From Metellina segmentata (taxonomy: Eukaryota; Arthropoda; Arachnida; Araneae; Tetragnathidae), in contig OX375883.1 in NCBI GenBank assembly GCA_947359465.1, positions 94,562,293 to 94,626,292 on the forward strand: a stretch of DNA of 64,000 nucleotides, given 5' to 3'. Positions 33,701 through 46,800 of this stretch are shown one piece after another (within the stretch, counting starts at the first letter, position 1; the number at the start of each line of letters is the position of its first letter). The notes beneath the pieces were generated by a model. The model ran no database searches. It had not been told where the DNA came from and was given only the letters and a program-made list of their open reading frames with translations. The translations under genes and the position numbers were made by a program.

Positions 33701-34861
33701 AGATGGGAGGGGGCATTATAATTTCAAAGCTCCCAATCCAAGTTCTCAGGCAAAGTAATTTCTAAGGGAATGAAAAGTTATTTGACTGAGAAGTGGGGAG
33801 AGTGTTTCGTGTGAAGTATTCCCATAGAAATTAACGTGCTGCCGAGCGAGATGGTAGGGGGCATTATAATTTCAAAGCTCCCAATCAAAGTTCTCAGGCG
33901 ATGTAATTTCTAAGGAAATGAAAAGGCAGTTGACTGAGGTGTGGGGAGAGTGTTTTCTGTGAAGTATTCCCATAGAAATTAACGTGCTTCCGAGCGAAAT
34001 GGGAGGGGGCATTATAACTTCAAAGCTACCAATCCAAGTTCTGAGGCGATGTAATTTCTAAGGGAATGAAAAGGTATTTGACTGAGATGTGGGGAGAGTG
34101 TTTTGAGTGAAGTATTCCCATAGAAATAAACGTGCTGCCGAGCGAGATGGGAAAGGGCATTGTAATTTCAAAGCTCCCAATCCAAGTTCTCAGGCGATGT
34201 AATTTCTAAGGGAATTAAAAGGTATTTGCCTGAGATGTGGGGAGAGTGTTTTGAGTGAAGTATTCCCATAGAAATTAACGTGCTTCCAAGCGAGATGGGA
34301 GGGGGCATTGTAATTTAAAAGGTGAAGTATTCCCATAGAAATTAACGTGCTGCCGAGCGAAATGGTAGGGGTCTTTGTAATTTCAAAGCTACCAATCCAA
34401 GTTCTCAGGCGATGTAATTTCTAAGGGAATGAAAAGGTATTTGACTGAGATATGGGGAGAGTGTTTTGTGTGAAGTATTCCCATAGAAATAAACGTGCTG
34501 CCGAGCGAGATGGGAGGGGGCATTGTAATTTCAAAGCTCCCAATCCTAGTTCTCAGGCGATGTAATTTCTAAGGGAATTGAAAGGTATTTGCCTGAGATG
34601 TGGGGAGAGTGTTTTGAGTGAAGTATTCCCATAGAAATTAACGTGCTTCCGAGCGAGATGGGAGGGGGCATTGTAATTTAAAAGGTGAAGTATTCCCATA
34701 GAAATTAACGTGCTGCTGAACGAAATGGGAGGGGTCTTTGTAATTTCAAAGCTTCCAATCCAAGTTCTCAGGCGATGTAATTTCTAAGGGAATGAAAATT
34801 ATTTGACTGAGATGTGGGGACAGTGTTTTGTGTGAAGTATTCCCATAGAAATTAACGTGCT
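27764..34861. repeat. Tandem duplication of a ~3.5-kb satellite block
   Basis: Copy 1 (about 27764-31258) and copy 2 (about 31219-34861) are near-identical with offset 3455 bp. The offset rises to 3603 bp after about 33600, where copy 2 has one extra monomer. The unit holds about 22 full monomers and three 67-bp short units. Confidence 0.85.
30002..30068. repeat. 67-bp short satellite unit (type example)
   Basis: Consecutive tcccatag anchors lie at 30002 and 30069. The junction taatttaaaaggtgaagt lacks 81 bp of the normal monomer, including the left dyad arm. The same junction occurs near 30711, 31071, 33506, 34311, 34671, 37551, 42201, 43741, 63031 and 63691. Confidence 0.9.
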
Positions 34862-37800
34862 GCCGAGCGAAATGGGAGGGGTCTTTGTAATTTCAAAGCT
34901 CCCAATCCAAGTTCTCAGGCGATGTAATTTCTAAGGGAATGAAAATTATTTCACTGAGATATGGGGAGAGTGTTTTGTGTGAAGTATTCCCATAGAAATT
35001 AACGTGCTGCCGAGCGAAATGGGAGGGGTCTTTGTAATTTCAAAGCTCCCAATCCAAGTTCTCAGGCGATGTAATTTCTATGGGAATGAAAAGGTATTTG
35101 ACTGAGATGTGGGGAGAGTGTTTTGTGTGAAGTATTCCCATAGAAATTAACGTGCTGCCGAGCGAAATGGGAGGGGTCTTTGTAATTTCAAAGCTCTCAA
35201 TCCAAGATCTCAGGCGATGTAATTTCTAAGGGAATGAAAATTATTTGACTGAGATGTGGGGAGAGTGTTTTGTGTGAAGTATTCCCATAGAAATTAACGT
35301 GCTGCCGAGCGAAATGGGAGGGGTCTTTGTAATTTCAAAGCTCCCAATCCAAGTTCTCAGGCGATGTAATTTCTAAGGGAATGAAAAGGTATTTGACTGA
35401 GATGTGGGGAGAGTGTTTTGTGTGAAGTATTCCCATAGAAATTAACGTGCTGCCGAGCGAAATGGGAGGGGTCTTTGTAATTTCAAAGCTCCCAATCCAA
35501 ATTCTCAGACGATGTAATTTCTATGGGAATGAAAAGGTATTTGACTGAGATGTGGGGAGAGTGTTTTGTGTGAAGTATTCCCATAGAAATTAACGTGCTG
35601 CCGAGCGAAATGGGAGGAGTCTTTGTAATTTCAAAGCTCCCAATCCAAGTTCTCAGGCGATGTAATTTCTATGGTAATGAAAAGGTATTTGACTGAGATG
35701 TGGGGAGAGTGTTTTGTGTGAAGTATTCCCATAGAAATTAACGTGCTGCCGAGCGAAATGGGAGGGGGTCTTTGTAATTTCAAAGCTCCCAATCCAAGTT
35801 CTCAGGCGATGTAATTTCTATGGGAATGAAAAGGTATTTGACTGAGATGTGGGGAGAGTGTTTTGTGTGAAGTATTCCCATAGAAATTAACGTGCTGCCG
35901 AGCGAAATGGGAGGGGTCTTTGTAATTTCAAAGCTTCCAATCCAAGTTCTCAGGCGATGTAATTTCTAAGGGAATGAAAATTATTTGACTGAGATGTGGG
36001 GAGAGTGTTTTGTGTGAAGTATTCCCATAGAAATTAACGTGCTGCCGAGCAAAATGGGAGGGGTCTTTGTAATTTCAAAGCTCCCAATCCAAGTTCTCAG
36101 GCGATGTAATTTCTATGGGAATGAAAAGGTATTTGACTGAGATGTGGGGAGAGTGTTTTGTGTGAAGTATTCCCATAGAAATTAACGTGCTGCCGAGCGA
36201 AATGGGAGGGGGTCTTTGTAATTTCAAAGCTCCCAATCCAAGTTCTCAGGCGATGTAATTTCTATGGGAATGAAAAGGTATTTGACTGAGATGTGGGGAG
36301 AGTGTTTTGTGTGAAGTATTCCCATAGAAATTAACGTGCTGCCGAGCGAAATGGGAGGGGTCTTTGTAATTTCAAAGCTTCCAATCCAAGTTCTCAGGCG
36401 ATGTAATTTCTAAGGGAATGAAAATTATTTGACTGAGATGTGGGGAGAGTGTTTTGTGTGAAGTATTCCCATAGAAATTAACGTGCTGCCGAGCAAAATG
36501 GGAGGGGTCTTTGTAATTTCAAAGCTCCCAATCCAAGTTCTCAGGCGATGTAATTTCTATGGGAATGAAAAGGTATTTGACTGAGATGTGGGGAGAGTGT
36601 TTTGTGTGAAGTATTCCCATAGACATTAACGTGCTGCCGAGCGAAATGGGAGGGGTCTTTGTAATTTCAAAGCTCCCAATCCAAGTTCTCAGGCGATGTA
36701 ATTTCTATGGGAATGAAAAGGTATTTGACTGAGATGTGGGGAGAGTGTTTTGTGTGAAGTATTCCCATAGAAATTAACGTGCTGCCGAGCGAAATGGGAG
36801 GAGTCTTTGTAATTTCAAAGCTCCCAATCCAAGTTCTCAGGCGATGTAATTTCTTTGGGAATGAAAAGGTATTTGACTGAGATGTGGGGAGAGTGTTTTG
36901 TGTGAAGTATTCCCATAGAAATTAACGTGCTGCCGAGCGAAATGGGAGGGGTCTTTGTAATTTCAAAGCTTCCAATCCAAGTTCTCAGGCGATGTAATTT
37001 CTAACGGAATGAAAATTATTTGACTGAGATGTGGGGAGAGTGTTTTGTGTGAAGTATTCCCATAGAAATAAACGTGCTGCCGAGCGAGATGGGAGGGGGC
37101 ATTGTAATTTCAAAGCTCCCAATCCAAGTTCTCATGCGATGTAATTTCTAAGGGAATTGAAAGGTATTTGCCTGAGATGTGGGGAGAGTGTTTTGAGTGA
37201 AGTATTCCCATAGAAATTAACGTGCTTCCGAGCGAGATGGGAGGGGGCATTGTAATTTCAAAGCTCCCAATCCAAGTTCTCAGGCGATGTAATTTCTAAG
37301 GGAATGAAAAGGTATTTGACTGAGATATGGGGAGAGTGTTTTGTGTGAAGTATTCCCATAGAAATAAACGTGCTGCCGAGCGAGATGGGAGGGGGCATTG
37401 TAATTTCAAAGCTCCCAATCCAAGTTCTCAGGCGATGTAATTTCTAAGGGAATTGAAAGGTATTTGCCTGAGATGTGGGGAGAGTGTTTTGAGTGAAGTA
37501 TTCCCATAGAAATTAACGTGCTTCCGAGCGAGATGGGAGGGGACATTGTAATTTAAAAGGTGAAGTATTCCCATAGAAATTAACGTGCTGCCGAACGAAA
37601 TGGGAGGGGTCTTTGTAATTTCAAAGCTTCCAATCCAAGTTCTCAGGCGATGTAATTTCTAAGGGAATGAAAATTATTTGACTGAGATGTGGGGACAGTG
37701 TTTTGTGTGAAGTATTCCCATAGAAATTAACGTGCTGCCGAGCGAAATGGGAGGGGTCTTTGTAATTTCAAAGCTCCCAATCCAAGTTCTCAGGCGATGT

Positions 37801-40800
37801 AATTTCTAAGGGAATGAAAATTATTTGACTGAGATATGGGGAGAGTGTTTTGTGTGAAGTATTCCCATAGAAATTAACGTGCTGCCGAGCGAAATGGGAG
37901 GGGTCTTTGTAATTTCAAAGCTCCCAATCCAAGTTCTCAGGCGATGTAATTTCTATGGGAATGAAAAGGTATTTGACTGAGATGTGGGGAGAGTGTTTTG
38001 TGTGAAGTATTCCCATAGAAATTAACGTGCTGCCGAGCGAAATGGGAGGGGTCTTTGTAATTTCAAAGCTCTCAATCCAAGATCTCAGGCGATGTAATTT
38101 CTAAGGGAATGAAAATTATTTGACTGAGATGTGGGGAGAGTGTTTTGTGTGAAGTATTCCCATAGAAATTAACGTGCTGCCGAGCGAAATGGGAGGGGTC
38201 TTTGTAATTTCAAAGCTCCCAATCCAAGTTCTCAGGCGATGTAATTTCTAAGGGAATGAAAAGGTATTTGACTGAGATGTGGGGAGAGTGTTTTGTGTGA
38301 AGTATTCCCATAGAAATTAACGTGCTGCCGAGCGAAATGGGAGGGGTCTTTGTAATTTCAAAGCTCCCAATCGAAGTTCTCAGGCGATGTAATTTCTAAG
38401 GGAATGAAAAGGTATTTGACTGAGATGTGGGGAGAGTGTTTTGTGTGAAGTATTCCCATAGAAATTAACGTGCTGCCGAGCGAAATGGGAGGGGTCTTTG
38501 TAATTTCAAAGCTCCCAATCCAAGTTCTCAGGCGATGTAATTTCTATGTGAATGAAAAGGTATTTGACTGAGATGTGGGGAGAGTGTTTTGTGTGAAGTA
38601 TTCCCATAGAAATTAACGTGCTGCCGAGCGAAATGGGAGGAGTCTTTGTAATTTCAAAGCTCCCAATCCAAGTTCTCAGGCGATGTAATTTCTATGGTAA
38701 TGAAAAGGTATTTGACTGAGATGTGGGGAGAGTGTTTTGTGTGAAGTATTCCCATAGAAATTAACGTGCTGCCGAGCGAAATGGGAGGGGGTCTTTGTAA
38801 TTTCAAAGCTCCCAATCCAAGTTCTCAGGCGATGTAATTTCTATGGGAATGAAAAGGTATTTGACTGAGATGTGGGGAGAGTGTTTTGTGTGAAGTATTC
38901 CCATAGAAATTAACGTGCTGCCGAGCGAAATGGGAGGGGTCTTTGTAATTTCAAAGCTTCCAATCCGAGTTCTCAGGCGATGTAATTTCTAAGGGAATGA
39001 AAATTATTTGACTGAGATGTGGGGAGAGTGTTTTGTGTGAAGTATTCCCATAGAAATTAACGTGCTGCCGAGCAAAATGGGAGGGGTCTTTGTAATTTCA
39101 AAGCTCCCAATCCAAGTTCTCAGGCGATGTAATTTCTATGGGAATGAAAAGGTATTTGACTGAGATGTGGGGAGAGTGTTTTGTGTGAAGTATTCCCATA
39201 GAAATTAACGTGCTGCCGAGCGAAATGGGAGGGGGTCTTTGTAATTTCAAAGCTCCCAATCCAAGTTCTCAGGCGATGTAATTTCTATGGGAATGAAAAG
39301 GTATTTGACTGAGATGTGGGGAGAGTGTTTTGTGTGAAGTATTCCCATAGAAATTAACGTGCTGCCGAGCGAAATGGGAGGGGTCTTTGTAATTTCAAAG
39401 CTTCCAATCCAAGTTCTCAGGCGATGTAATTTCTAAGGGAATGAAAATTATTTGACTGAGATGTGGGGAGAGTGTTTTGTGTGAAGTATTCCCATAGAAA
39501 TTAACGTGCTGCCGAGCAAAATGGGAGGGGTCTTTGTAATTTCAAAGCTCCCAATCCAAGTTCTCAGGCGATGTAATTTCTATGGGAATGAAAAGGTATT
39601 TGACTGAGATGTGGGGAGAGTGTTTTGTGTGAAGTATTCCCATTGAAATTAACGTGCTGCCGAGCGAAATGGGAGGGGTCTTTGTAATTTCAAAGCTCCC
39701 AATCCAAGTTCTCAGGCGATGTAATTTCTATGGGAATGAAAAGGTATTTGACTGAGATGTGGGGAGAGTGTTTTGTGTGAAGTATTCCCATAGAAATTAA
39801 CGTGCTGCCGAGCGAAATGGGAGGAGACTTTGTAATTTCAAAGCTCCCAATCCAAGTTCTCAGGCGATGTAATTTCTATGGGAATGAAAAGGTATTTGAC
39901 TGAGATGTGGGGAGAGTGTTTTGTGTGAAGTATTCCCATAGAAATTAACGTGCTAGAGAGCGAAATGGGAGGGGTCTTTGTAATTTCAAAGCTCCCAATC
40001 CAAGTTCTCAGGCGATGTAATTTCTATGGGAATGAAAAGGTATTTGACTGAGATGTGGGGAGAGTGTTTTGTGTGAAGTATTCCCATAGAAATTAACGTG
40101 CTGCCGAGCGAAATGGGAGGGGTCTTTGTAATTTCAAAGCTTCCAATCCAAGTTCTCAGGCGATGTAATTTCTAACGGAATGAAAATTATTTGACTGAGA
40201 TGTGGGGAGAGTGTTTTGTGTGAAGTATTCCCATAGAAATTAACGTGCTGCCGAGCAAAATGGGAGGGGTCTTTGTAATTTCAAAGCTCCCAATCCAAGT
40301 TCTCAGGCGATGTAATTTCTATGGGAATGAAAAGGTATTTGACTGAGATGTGGGGAGAGTGTTTTGTGTGAAGTATTCCCATAGAAATTAACGTGCTGCC
40401 GAGCGAAATGGGAGGAGTCTTTGTAATTTCAAAGCTCCCAATCCAAGTTCTCAGGCGATGTAATTTCTATGGTAATGAAAAGGTATTTGACTGAGATGTG
40501 GGGAGAGTGTTTTGTGTGAAGTATTCCCATAGAAATTAACGTGCTGCCGAGCGAAATGGGAGGGGGTCTTTGTAATTTCAAAGCTCCCAATCCAAGTTCT
40601 CAGGCGATGTAATTTCTATGGGAATGAAAAGGTATTTGACTGAGATGTGGGGAGAGTGTTTTGTGTGAAGTATTCCCATAGAAATTAACGTGCTGCCGAG
40701 CGAAATGTGAGGGGTCTTTGTAATTTCAAAGCTTCCAATCCAAGTTCTCAGGCGATGTAATTTCTAAGGGAATGAAAATTATTTGACTGAGATGTGGGGA

Positions 40801-43800
40801 GAGTGTTTTGTGTGAAGTATTCCCATAGAAATTAACGTGCTGCCGAGCAAAATGGGAGGGGTCTTTGTAATTTCAAAGCTCCCAATCCAAGTTTTCAGGC
40901 GATGTAATTTCTATGGGAATGAAAAGGTATTTGACTGAGATGTGGGGAGAGTGTTTTGTGTGAAGTATTCCCATAGAAATTAACGTGCTGCCGAGCGAAA
41001 TGGGAGGGGGTCTTTGTAATTTCAAAGCTCCCAATCCAAGTTCTCAGGCGATGTAATTTCTATGGGAATGAAAAGGTATTTGACTGAGATGTGGGGAGAG
41101 TGTTTTGTGTGAAGTATTCCCATAGAAATTAACGTGCTGCCGAGCGAAATGGGAGGGGTCTTTGTAATTTCAAAGCTTCCAATCCAAGTTCTCAGGCGAT
41201 GTAATTTCTAAGGGAATGAAAATTATTTGACTGAGATGTGGGGAGAGTGTTTTGTGTGAAGTATTCCCATAGAATTTAACGTGCTGCCGAGCAAAATGGG
41301 AGGGGTCTTTGTAATTTCAAAGCTCCCAATCCAAGTTCTCAGGCGATGTAATTTCTATGGGAATGAAAAGGTATTTGACTGAGATGTGGGGAGAGTGTTT
41401 TGTGTGAAGTATTCCCATAGAAATTAACGTGCTTCCGAGCGAAATGGGAGGGGTCTTTGTAATTTCAAAGCTCCCAATCCAAGTTCTCAGGAGATGTAAT
41501 TTCTATGGGAATGAAAAGGTATTTGACTGAGATGTGGGGAGAGTGTTTTGTGTGAAGTATTCCCATAGAAATTAACGTGCTGCCGAGCGAAATGGGAGGA
41601 GTCTTTGTAATTTCAAAGCTCCCAATCCAAGTTCTCAGGCGATGTAATTTCTATGGGAATGAAAATATATTTGACTGAGATGTGGGGAGAGTGTTTTGTG
41701 TGAAGTATTCCCATAGAAATTAACGTGCTAGAGAGCGAAATGGGAGGGGTCTTTGTAATTTCAAAGCTCCCAATCCAAGTTCTCAGGCGATGTAATTTCT
41801 ATGGGACTGAAAAGGTATTTGACTGAGATGTGGGGAGAGTGTTTTGTGTGAAGTATTCCCATAGAAATTAACGTGCTGCCGAGCGAAATGGGAGGGGTCT
41901 TTGTAATTTCAAAGCTTCCAATCCAAGTTCTCAGGCGATGTAATTTCTAACGGAATGAAAATTATTTGACTGAGATGTGGGGAGAGTGTTTTGTGTGAAG
42001 TATTCCCATAGAAATAAACGTGCTGCCGAGCGAGATGGGAGGGGGCATTGTAATTTCAAAGCTCCCAATCCAAGTTCTCATGCGATGCAATTTCTAAGGG
42101 AATTGAAAGGTATTTGCCTGAGATGTGGGGAGAGTGTTTTGAGTGAAGTATTCCCATAGAAATTAACGTGCTTCCGAGCGAGATGGGAGGGGGCATTGTA
42201 ATTTAAAAGGTGAAGTATTCCCATAGAAATTAACGTGCTGCCGAACGAAATGGGAGGGGTCTTTGTAATTTCAAAGCTTCCAATCCAAGTTCTCAGGCGA
42301 TGTAATTTCTAAGGGAATGAAAATTATTTGACTGAGATGTGGGGACAGTGTTTTGTGTGAAGTATTCCCATAGAAATTAACGTGCTGCCGAGCGAAATGG
42401 GAGGTTTCTTTGTAATTTCAAAGCTCCCAATCCAAGTTCTCAGGCGATGTAATTTCTAAGGGAATGAAAATTATTTGACTGAGATATGGGGAGAGTGTTT
42501 TGTGTGAAGTATTCCCATAGAAATTAACGTGCTGCCGAGCGAAATGGGAGGGGTCTTTGTAATTTCAAAGCTCCCAATCCAAGTTCTCAGGCGATGTAAT
42601 TTCTATGGGAATGAAAAGGTATTTGACTGAGATGTGGGGAGAGTGTTTTGTGTGAAGTATTCCCATAGAAATTAACGTGCTGCCGAGCGAAATGGGAGGG
42701 GTCTTTGTAATTTCAAAGCTCTCAATCCAAGATCTCAGGCGATGTAATTTCTAAGGGAATGAAAATTATTTGACTGAGATGTGGGGAGAGTGCTTTGTGT
42801 GAAGTATTCCCATAGAAATTAACGTGCTGCTGAGCGAAATGGGAGGGGTCTTTGTAATTTCAAAGCTCCCAATCCAAGTTCTCAGGCGATGTAATTTCTA
42901 AGGGAATGAAAAGGTATTTGACTGAGATGTGGGGAGAGTGTTTTGTGTGAAGTATTCCCATAGAAATTAACGTGCTGCCGAGCGAAATGGGAGGGGTCTT
43001 TGTAATTTCAAAGCTCCCAATCCAAATTCTCAGACGATGTAATTTCTATGGGAATGAAAAGGTATTTGACTGAGATGTGGGGAGAGTGTTTTGTGTGAAG
43101 TATTCCCATAGAAATTAACGTGCTGCCGAGCGAAATGGGAGGGGTCTTTGTAATTTCAAAGCTCCCAATCGAAGTTCTCAGGCGATGTAATTTCTAAGGG
43201 AATGAAAAGGTATTTGACTGAGATGTGGGGAGAGTGTTTTGTGTGAAGTATTCCCATAGAAATTAACGTGCTGCCGAGCGAAATGGGAGGGGTCTTTGTA
43301 ATTTCAAAGCTCCCAATCCAAGTTCTCAGGCGATGTAATTTCTATGGGAATGAAAAGGTATTTGACTGAGATGTGGGGAGAGTGTTTTGTGTGAAGTATT
43401 CCCATAGAAATTAACGTGCTGCCGAGCGAAATGGGAGGGGTCTTTGTAATTTCAAAGCTTCCAATCCAAGTTCTCAGGCGATGTAATTTCTAACGGAATG
43501 AAAATTATTTGACTGAGATGTGGGGAGAGTGTTTTGTGTGAAGTATTCCCATAGAAATAAACGTGCTGCCGAGCGAGATGGGAGGGGGCATTGTAATTTC
43601 AAAGCTCCCAATCCAAGTTCTCATGCGATGTAATTTCTAAGGGAATTGAAAGGTATTTGCCTGAGATGTGGGGAGAGTGTTTTGAGTGAAGTATTCCCAT
43701 AGAAATTAACGTGCTTCCGAGCGAGATGGGAGGGGGCATTGTAATTTAAAAGGTGAAGTATTCCCATAGAAATTAACGTGCTGCCGAACGAAATGGGAGG

Positions 43801-46800
43801 GGTCTTTGTAATTTCAAAGCTTCCAATCCAAGTTCTCAGGCGATGTAATTTCTAAGGGAATGAAAATTATTTGACTGAGATGTGGGGACAGTGTTTTGTG
43901 TGAAGTATTCCCATAGAAATTAACGTGCTGCCGAGCGAAATGGGAGGTTTCTTTGTAATTTCAAAGCTCCCAATCCAAGTTCTCAGGCGATGTAATTTCT
44001 AAGGGAATGAAAATTATTTGACTGAGATATGGGGAGAGTGTTTTGTGTGAAGTATTCCCATAGAAATTAACGTGCTGCCGAGCGAAATGGGAGGGGTCTT
44101 TGTAATTTCAAAGCTCCCAATCCAAGTTCTCAGGCGATGTAATTTCTATGGGAATGAAAAGGTATTTGACTGAGATGTGGGGAGAGTGTTTTGTGTGAAG
44201 TATTCCCATAGAAATTAACGTGCTGCCGAGCGAAATGGGAGGGGTCTTTGTAATTTCAAAGCTCTCAATCCAAGATCTCAGGCGATGTAATTTCTAAGGG
44301 AATGAAAATTATTTGACTGAGATGTGGGGAGAGTGCTTTGTGTGAAGTATTCCCATAGAAATTAACGTGCTGCCGAGCGAAATGGGAGGGGTCTTTGTAA
44401 TTTCAAAGCTCCCAATCCAAGTTCTCAGGCGATGTAATTTCTAAGGGAATGAAAAGGTATTTGACTGAGATGTGGGGAGAGTGTTTTGTGTGAAGTATTC
44501 CCATAGAAATTAACGTGCTGCCGAGCGAAATGGGAGGGGTCTTTGTAATTTCAAAGCTCCCAATCCAAATTCTCAGACGATGTAATTTCTATGGGAATGA
44601 AAAGGTATTTGACTGAGATGTGGGGAGAGTGTTTTGTGTGAAGTATTCCCATAGAAATTAACGTGCTGCCGAGCGAAATGGGAGGGGTCTTTGTAATTTC
44701 AAAGCTCCCAATCGAAGTTCTCAGGCGATGTAATTTCTAAGGGAATGAAAAGGTATTTGACTGAGATGTGGGGAGAGTGTTTTGTGTGAAGTATTCCCAT
44801 AGAAATTAACGTGCTGCCGAGCGAAATGGGAGGGGTCTTTGTAATTTCAAAGCTCCCAATCCAAGTTCTCAGGCGATGTAATTTCTATGGGAATGAAAAG
44901 GTATTTGACTGAGATGTGGGGAGAGTGTTTTGTGTGAAGTATTCCCATAGAAATTAACGTGCTGCCGAGCGAAATGGGAGGAGTCTTTGTAATTTCAAAG
45001 CTCCCAATCCAAGTTCTCAGGCGATGTAATTTCTATGGTAATGAAAAGGTATTTGACTGAGATGTGGGGAGAGTGTTTTGTGTGAAGTATTCCCATAGAA
45101 ATTAACGTGCTGCCGAGCGAAATGGGAGGGGGTCTTTGTAATTTCAAAGCTCCCAATCCAAGTTCTCAGGCGATGTAATTTCTATGGGAATGAAAAGGTA
45201 TTTGACTGAGATGTGGGGAGAGTGTTTTGTGTGAAGTATTCCCATAGAAATTAACGTGCTGCCGAGCGAAATGGGAGGGGTCTTTGTAATTTCAAAGCTT
45301 CCAATCCGAGTTCTCAGGCGATGTAATTTCTAAGGGAATGAAAATTATTTGACTGAGATGTGGGGAGAGTGTTTTGTGTGAAGTATTCCCATAGAAATTA
45401 ACGTGCTGCCGAGCAAAATGGGAGGGGTCTTTGTAATTTCAAAGCTCCCAATCCAAGTTCTCAGGCGATGTAATTTCTATGGGAATGAAAAGGTATTTGA
45501 CTGAGATGTGGGGAGAGTGTTTTGTGTGAAGTATTCCCATAGAAATTAACGTGCTGCCGAGCGAAATGGGAGGGGGTCTTTGTAATTTCAAAGCTCCCAA
45601 TCCAAGTTCTCAGGCGATGTAATTTCTATGGGAATGAAAAGGTATTTGACTGAGATGTGGGGAGAGTGTTTTGTGTGAAGTATTCCCATAGAAATTAACG
45701 TGCTGCCGAGCGAAATGGGAGGGGTCTTTGTAATTTCAAAGCTTCCAATCCAAGTTCTCAGGCGATGTAATTTCTAAGGGAATGAAAATTATTTGACTGA
45801 GATGTGGGGAGAGTGTTTTGTGTGAAGTATTCCCATAGAAATTAACGTGCTGCCGAGCAAAATGGGAGGGGTCTTTGTAATTTCAAAGCTCCCAATCCAA
45901 GTTCTCAGGCGATGTAATTTCTATGGGAATGAAAAGGTATTTGACTGAGATGTGGGGAGAGTGTTTTGTGTGAAGTATTCCCATAGAAATTAACGTGCTG
46001 CCGAGCGAAATGGGAGGGGTCTTTGTAATTTCAAAGCTCCCAATCCAAGTTCTCAGGCGATGTAATTTCTATGGGAATGAAAAGGTATTTGACTGAGATG
46101 TGGGGAGAGTGTTTTGTGTGAAGTATTCCCATAGAAATTAACGTGCTGCCGAGCGAAATGGGAGGAGTCTTTGTAATTTCAAAGCTCCCAATCCAAGTTC
46201 TCAGGCGATGTAATTTCTATGGGAATGAAAAGGTATTTGACTGAGATGTGGGGAGAGTGTTTTGTGTGAAGTATTCCCATAGAAATTAACGTGCTAGAGA
46301 GCGAAATGGGAGGGGTCTTTGTAATTTCAAAGCTCCCAATCCAAGTTCTCAGGCGATGTAATTTCTATGGGAATGAAAAGGTATTTGACTGAGATGTGGG
46401 GAGAGTGTTTTGTGTGAAGTATTCCCATAGAAATTAACGTGCTGCCGAGCGAAATGGGAGGGGTCTTTGTAATTTCAAAGCTTCCAATCCAAGTTCTCAG
46501 GCGATGTAATTTCTAACGGAATGAAAATTATTTGACTGAGATGTGGGGAGAGTGTTTTGTGTGAAGTATTCCCATAGAAATTAACGTGCTGCCGAGCAAA
46601 ATGGGAGGGGTCTTTGTAATTTCAAAGCTCCCAATCCAAGTTCTCAGGCGATGTAATTTCTATGGGAATGAAAAGGTATTTGACTGAGATGTGGGGAGAG
46701 TGTTTTGTGTGAAGTATTCCCATAGAAATTAACGTGCTGCCGAGCGAAATGGGAGGAGTCTTTGTAATTTCAAAGCTCCCAATCCAAGTTCTCAGGCGAT

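Larger units (their letters stand above)
22582..34861. repeat. Satellite zone A1 (class A monomers)
   Basis: Dominated by monomers with gcgagatgggagggggcatt and their variants (ggcagttgactgaggtg, cattgtgaattcaacgctc, aagttaattaaaatg). The most diverse part of the array. Confidence 0.85.

Noticed and set aside
41977..42159. 60-codon plus-strand frame in the satellite
   Set aside because: Chance open frame over a class A island in zone B.
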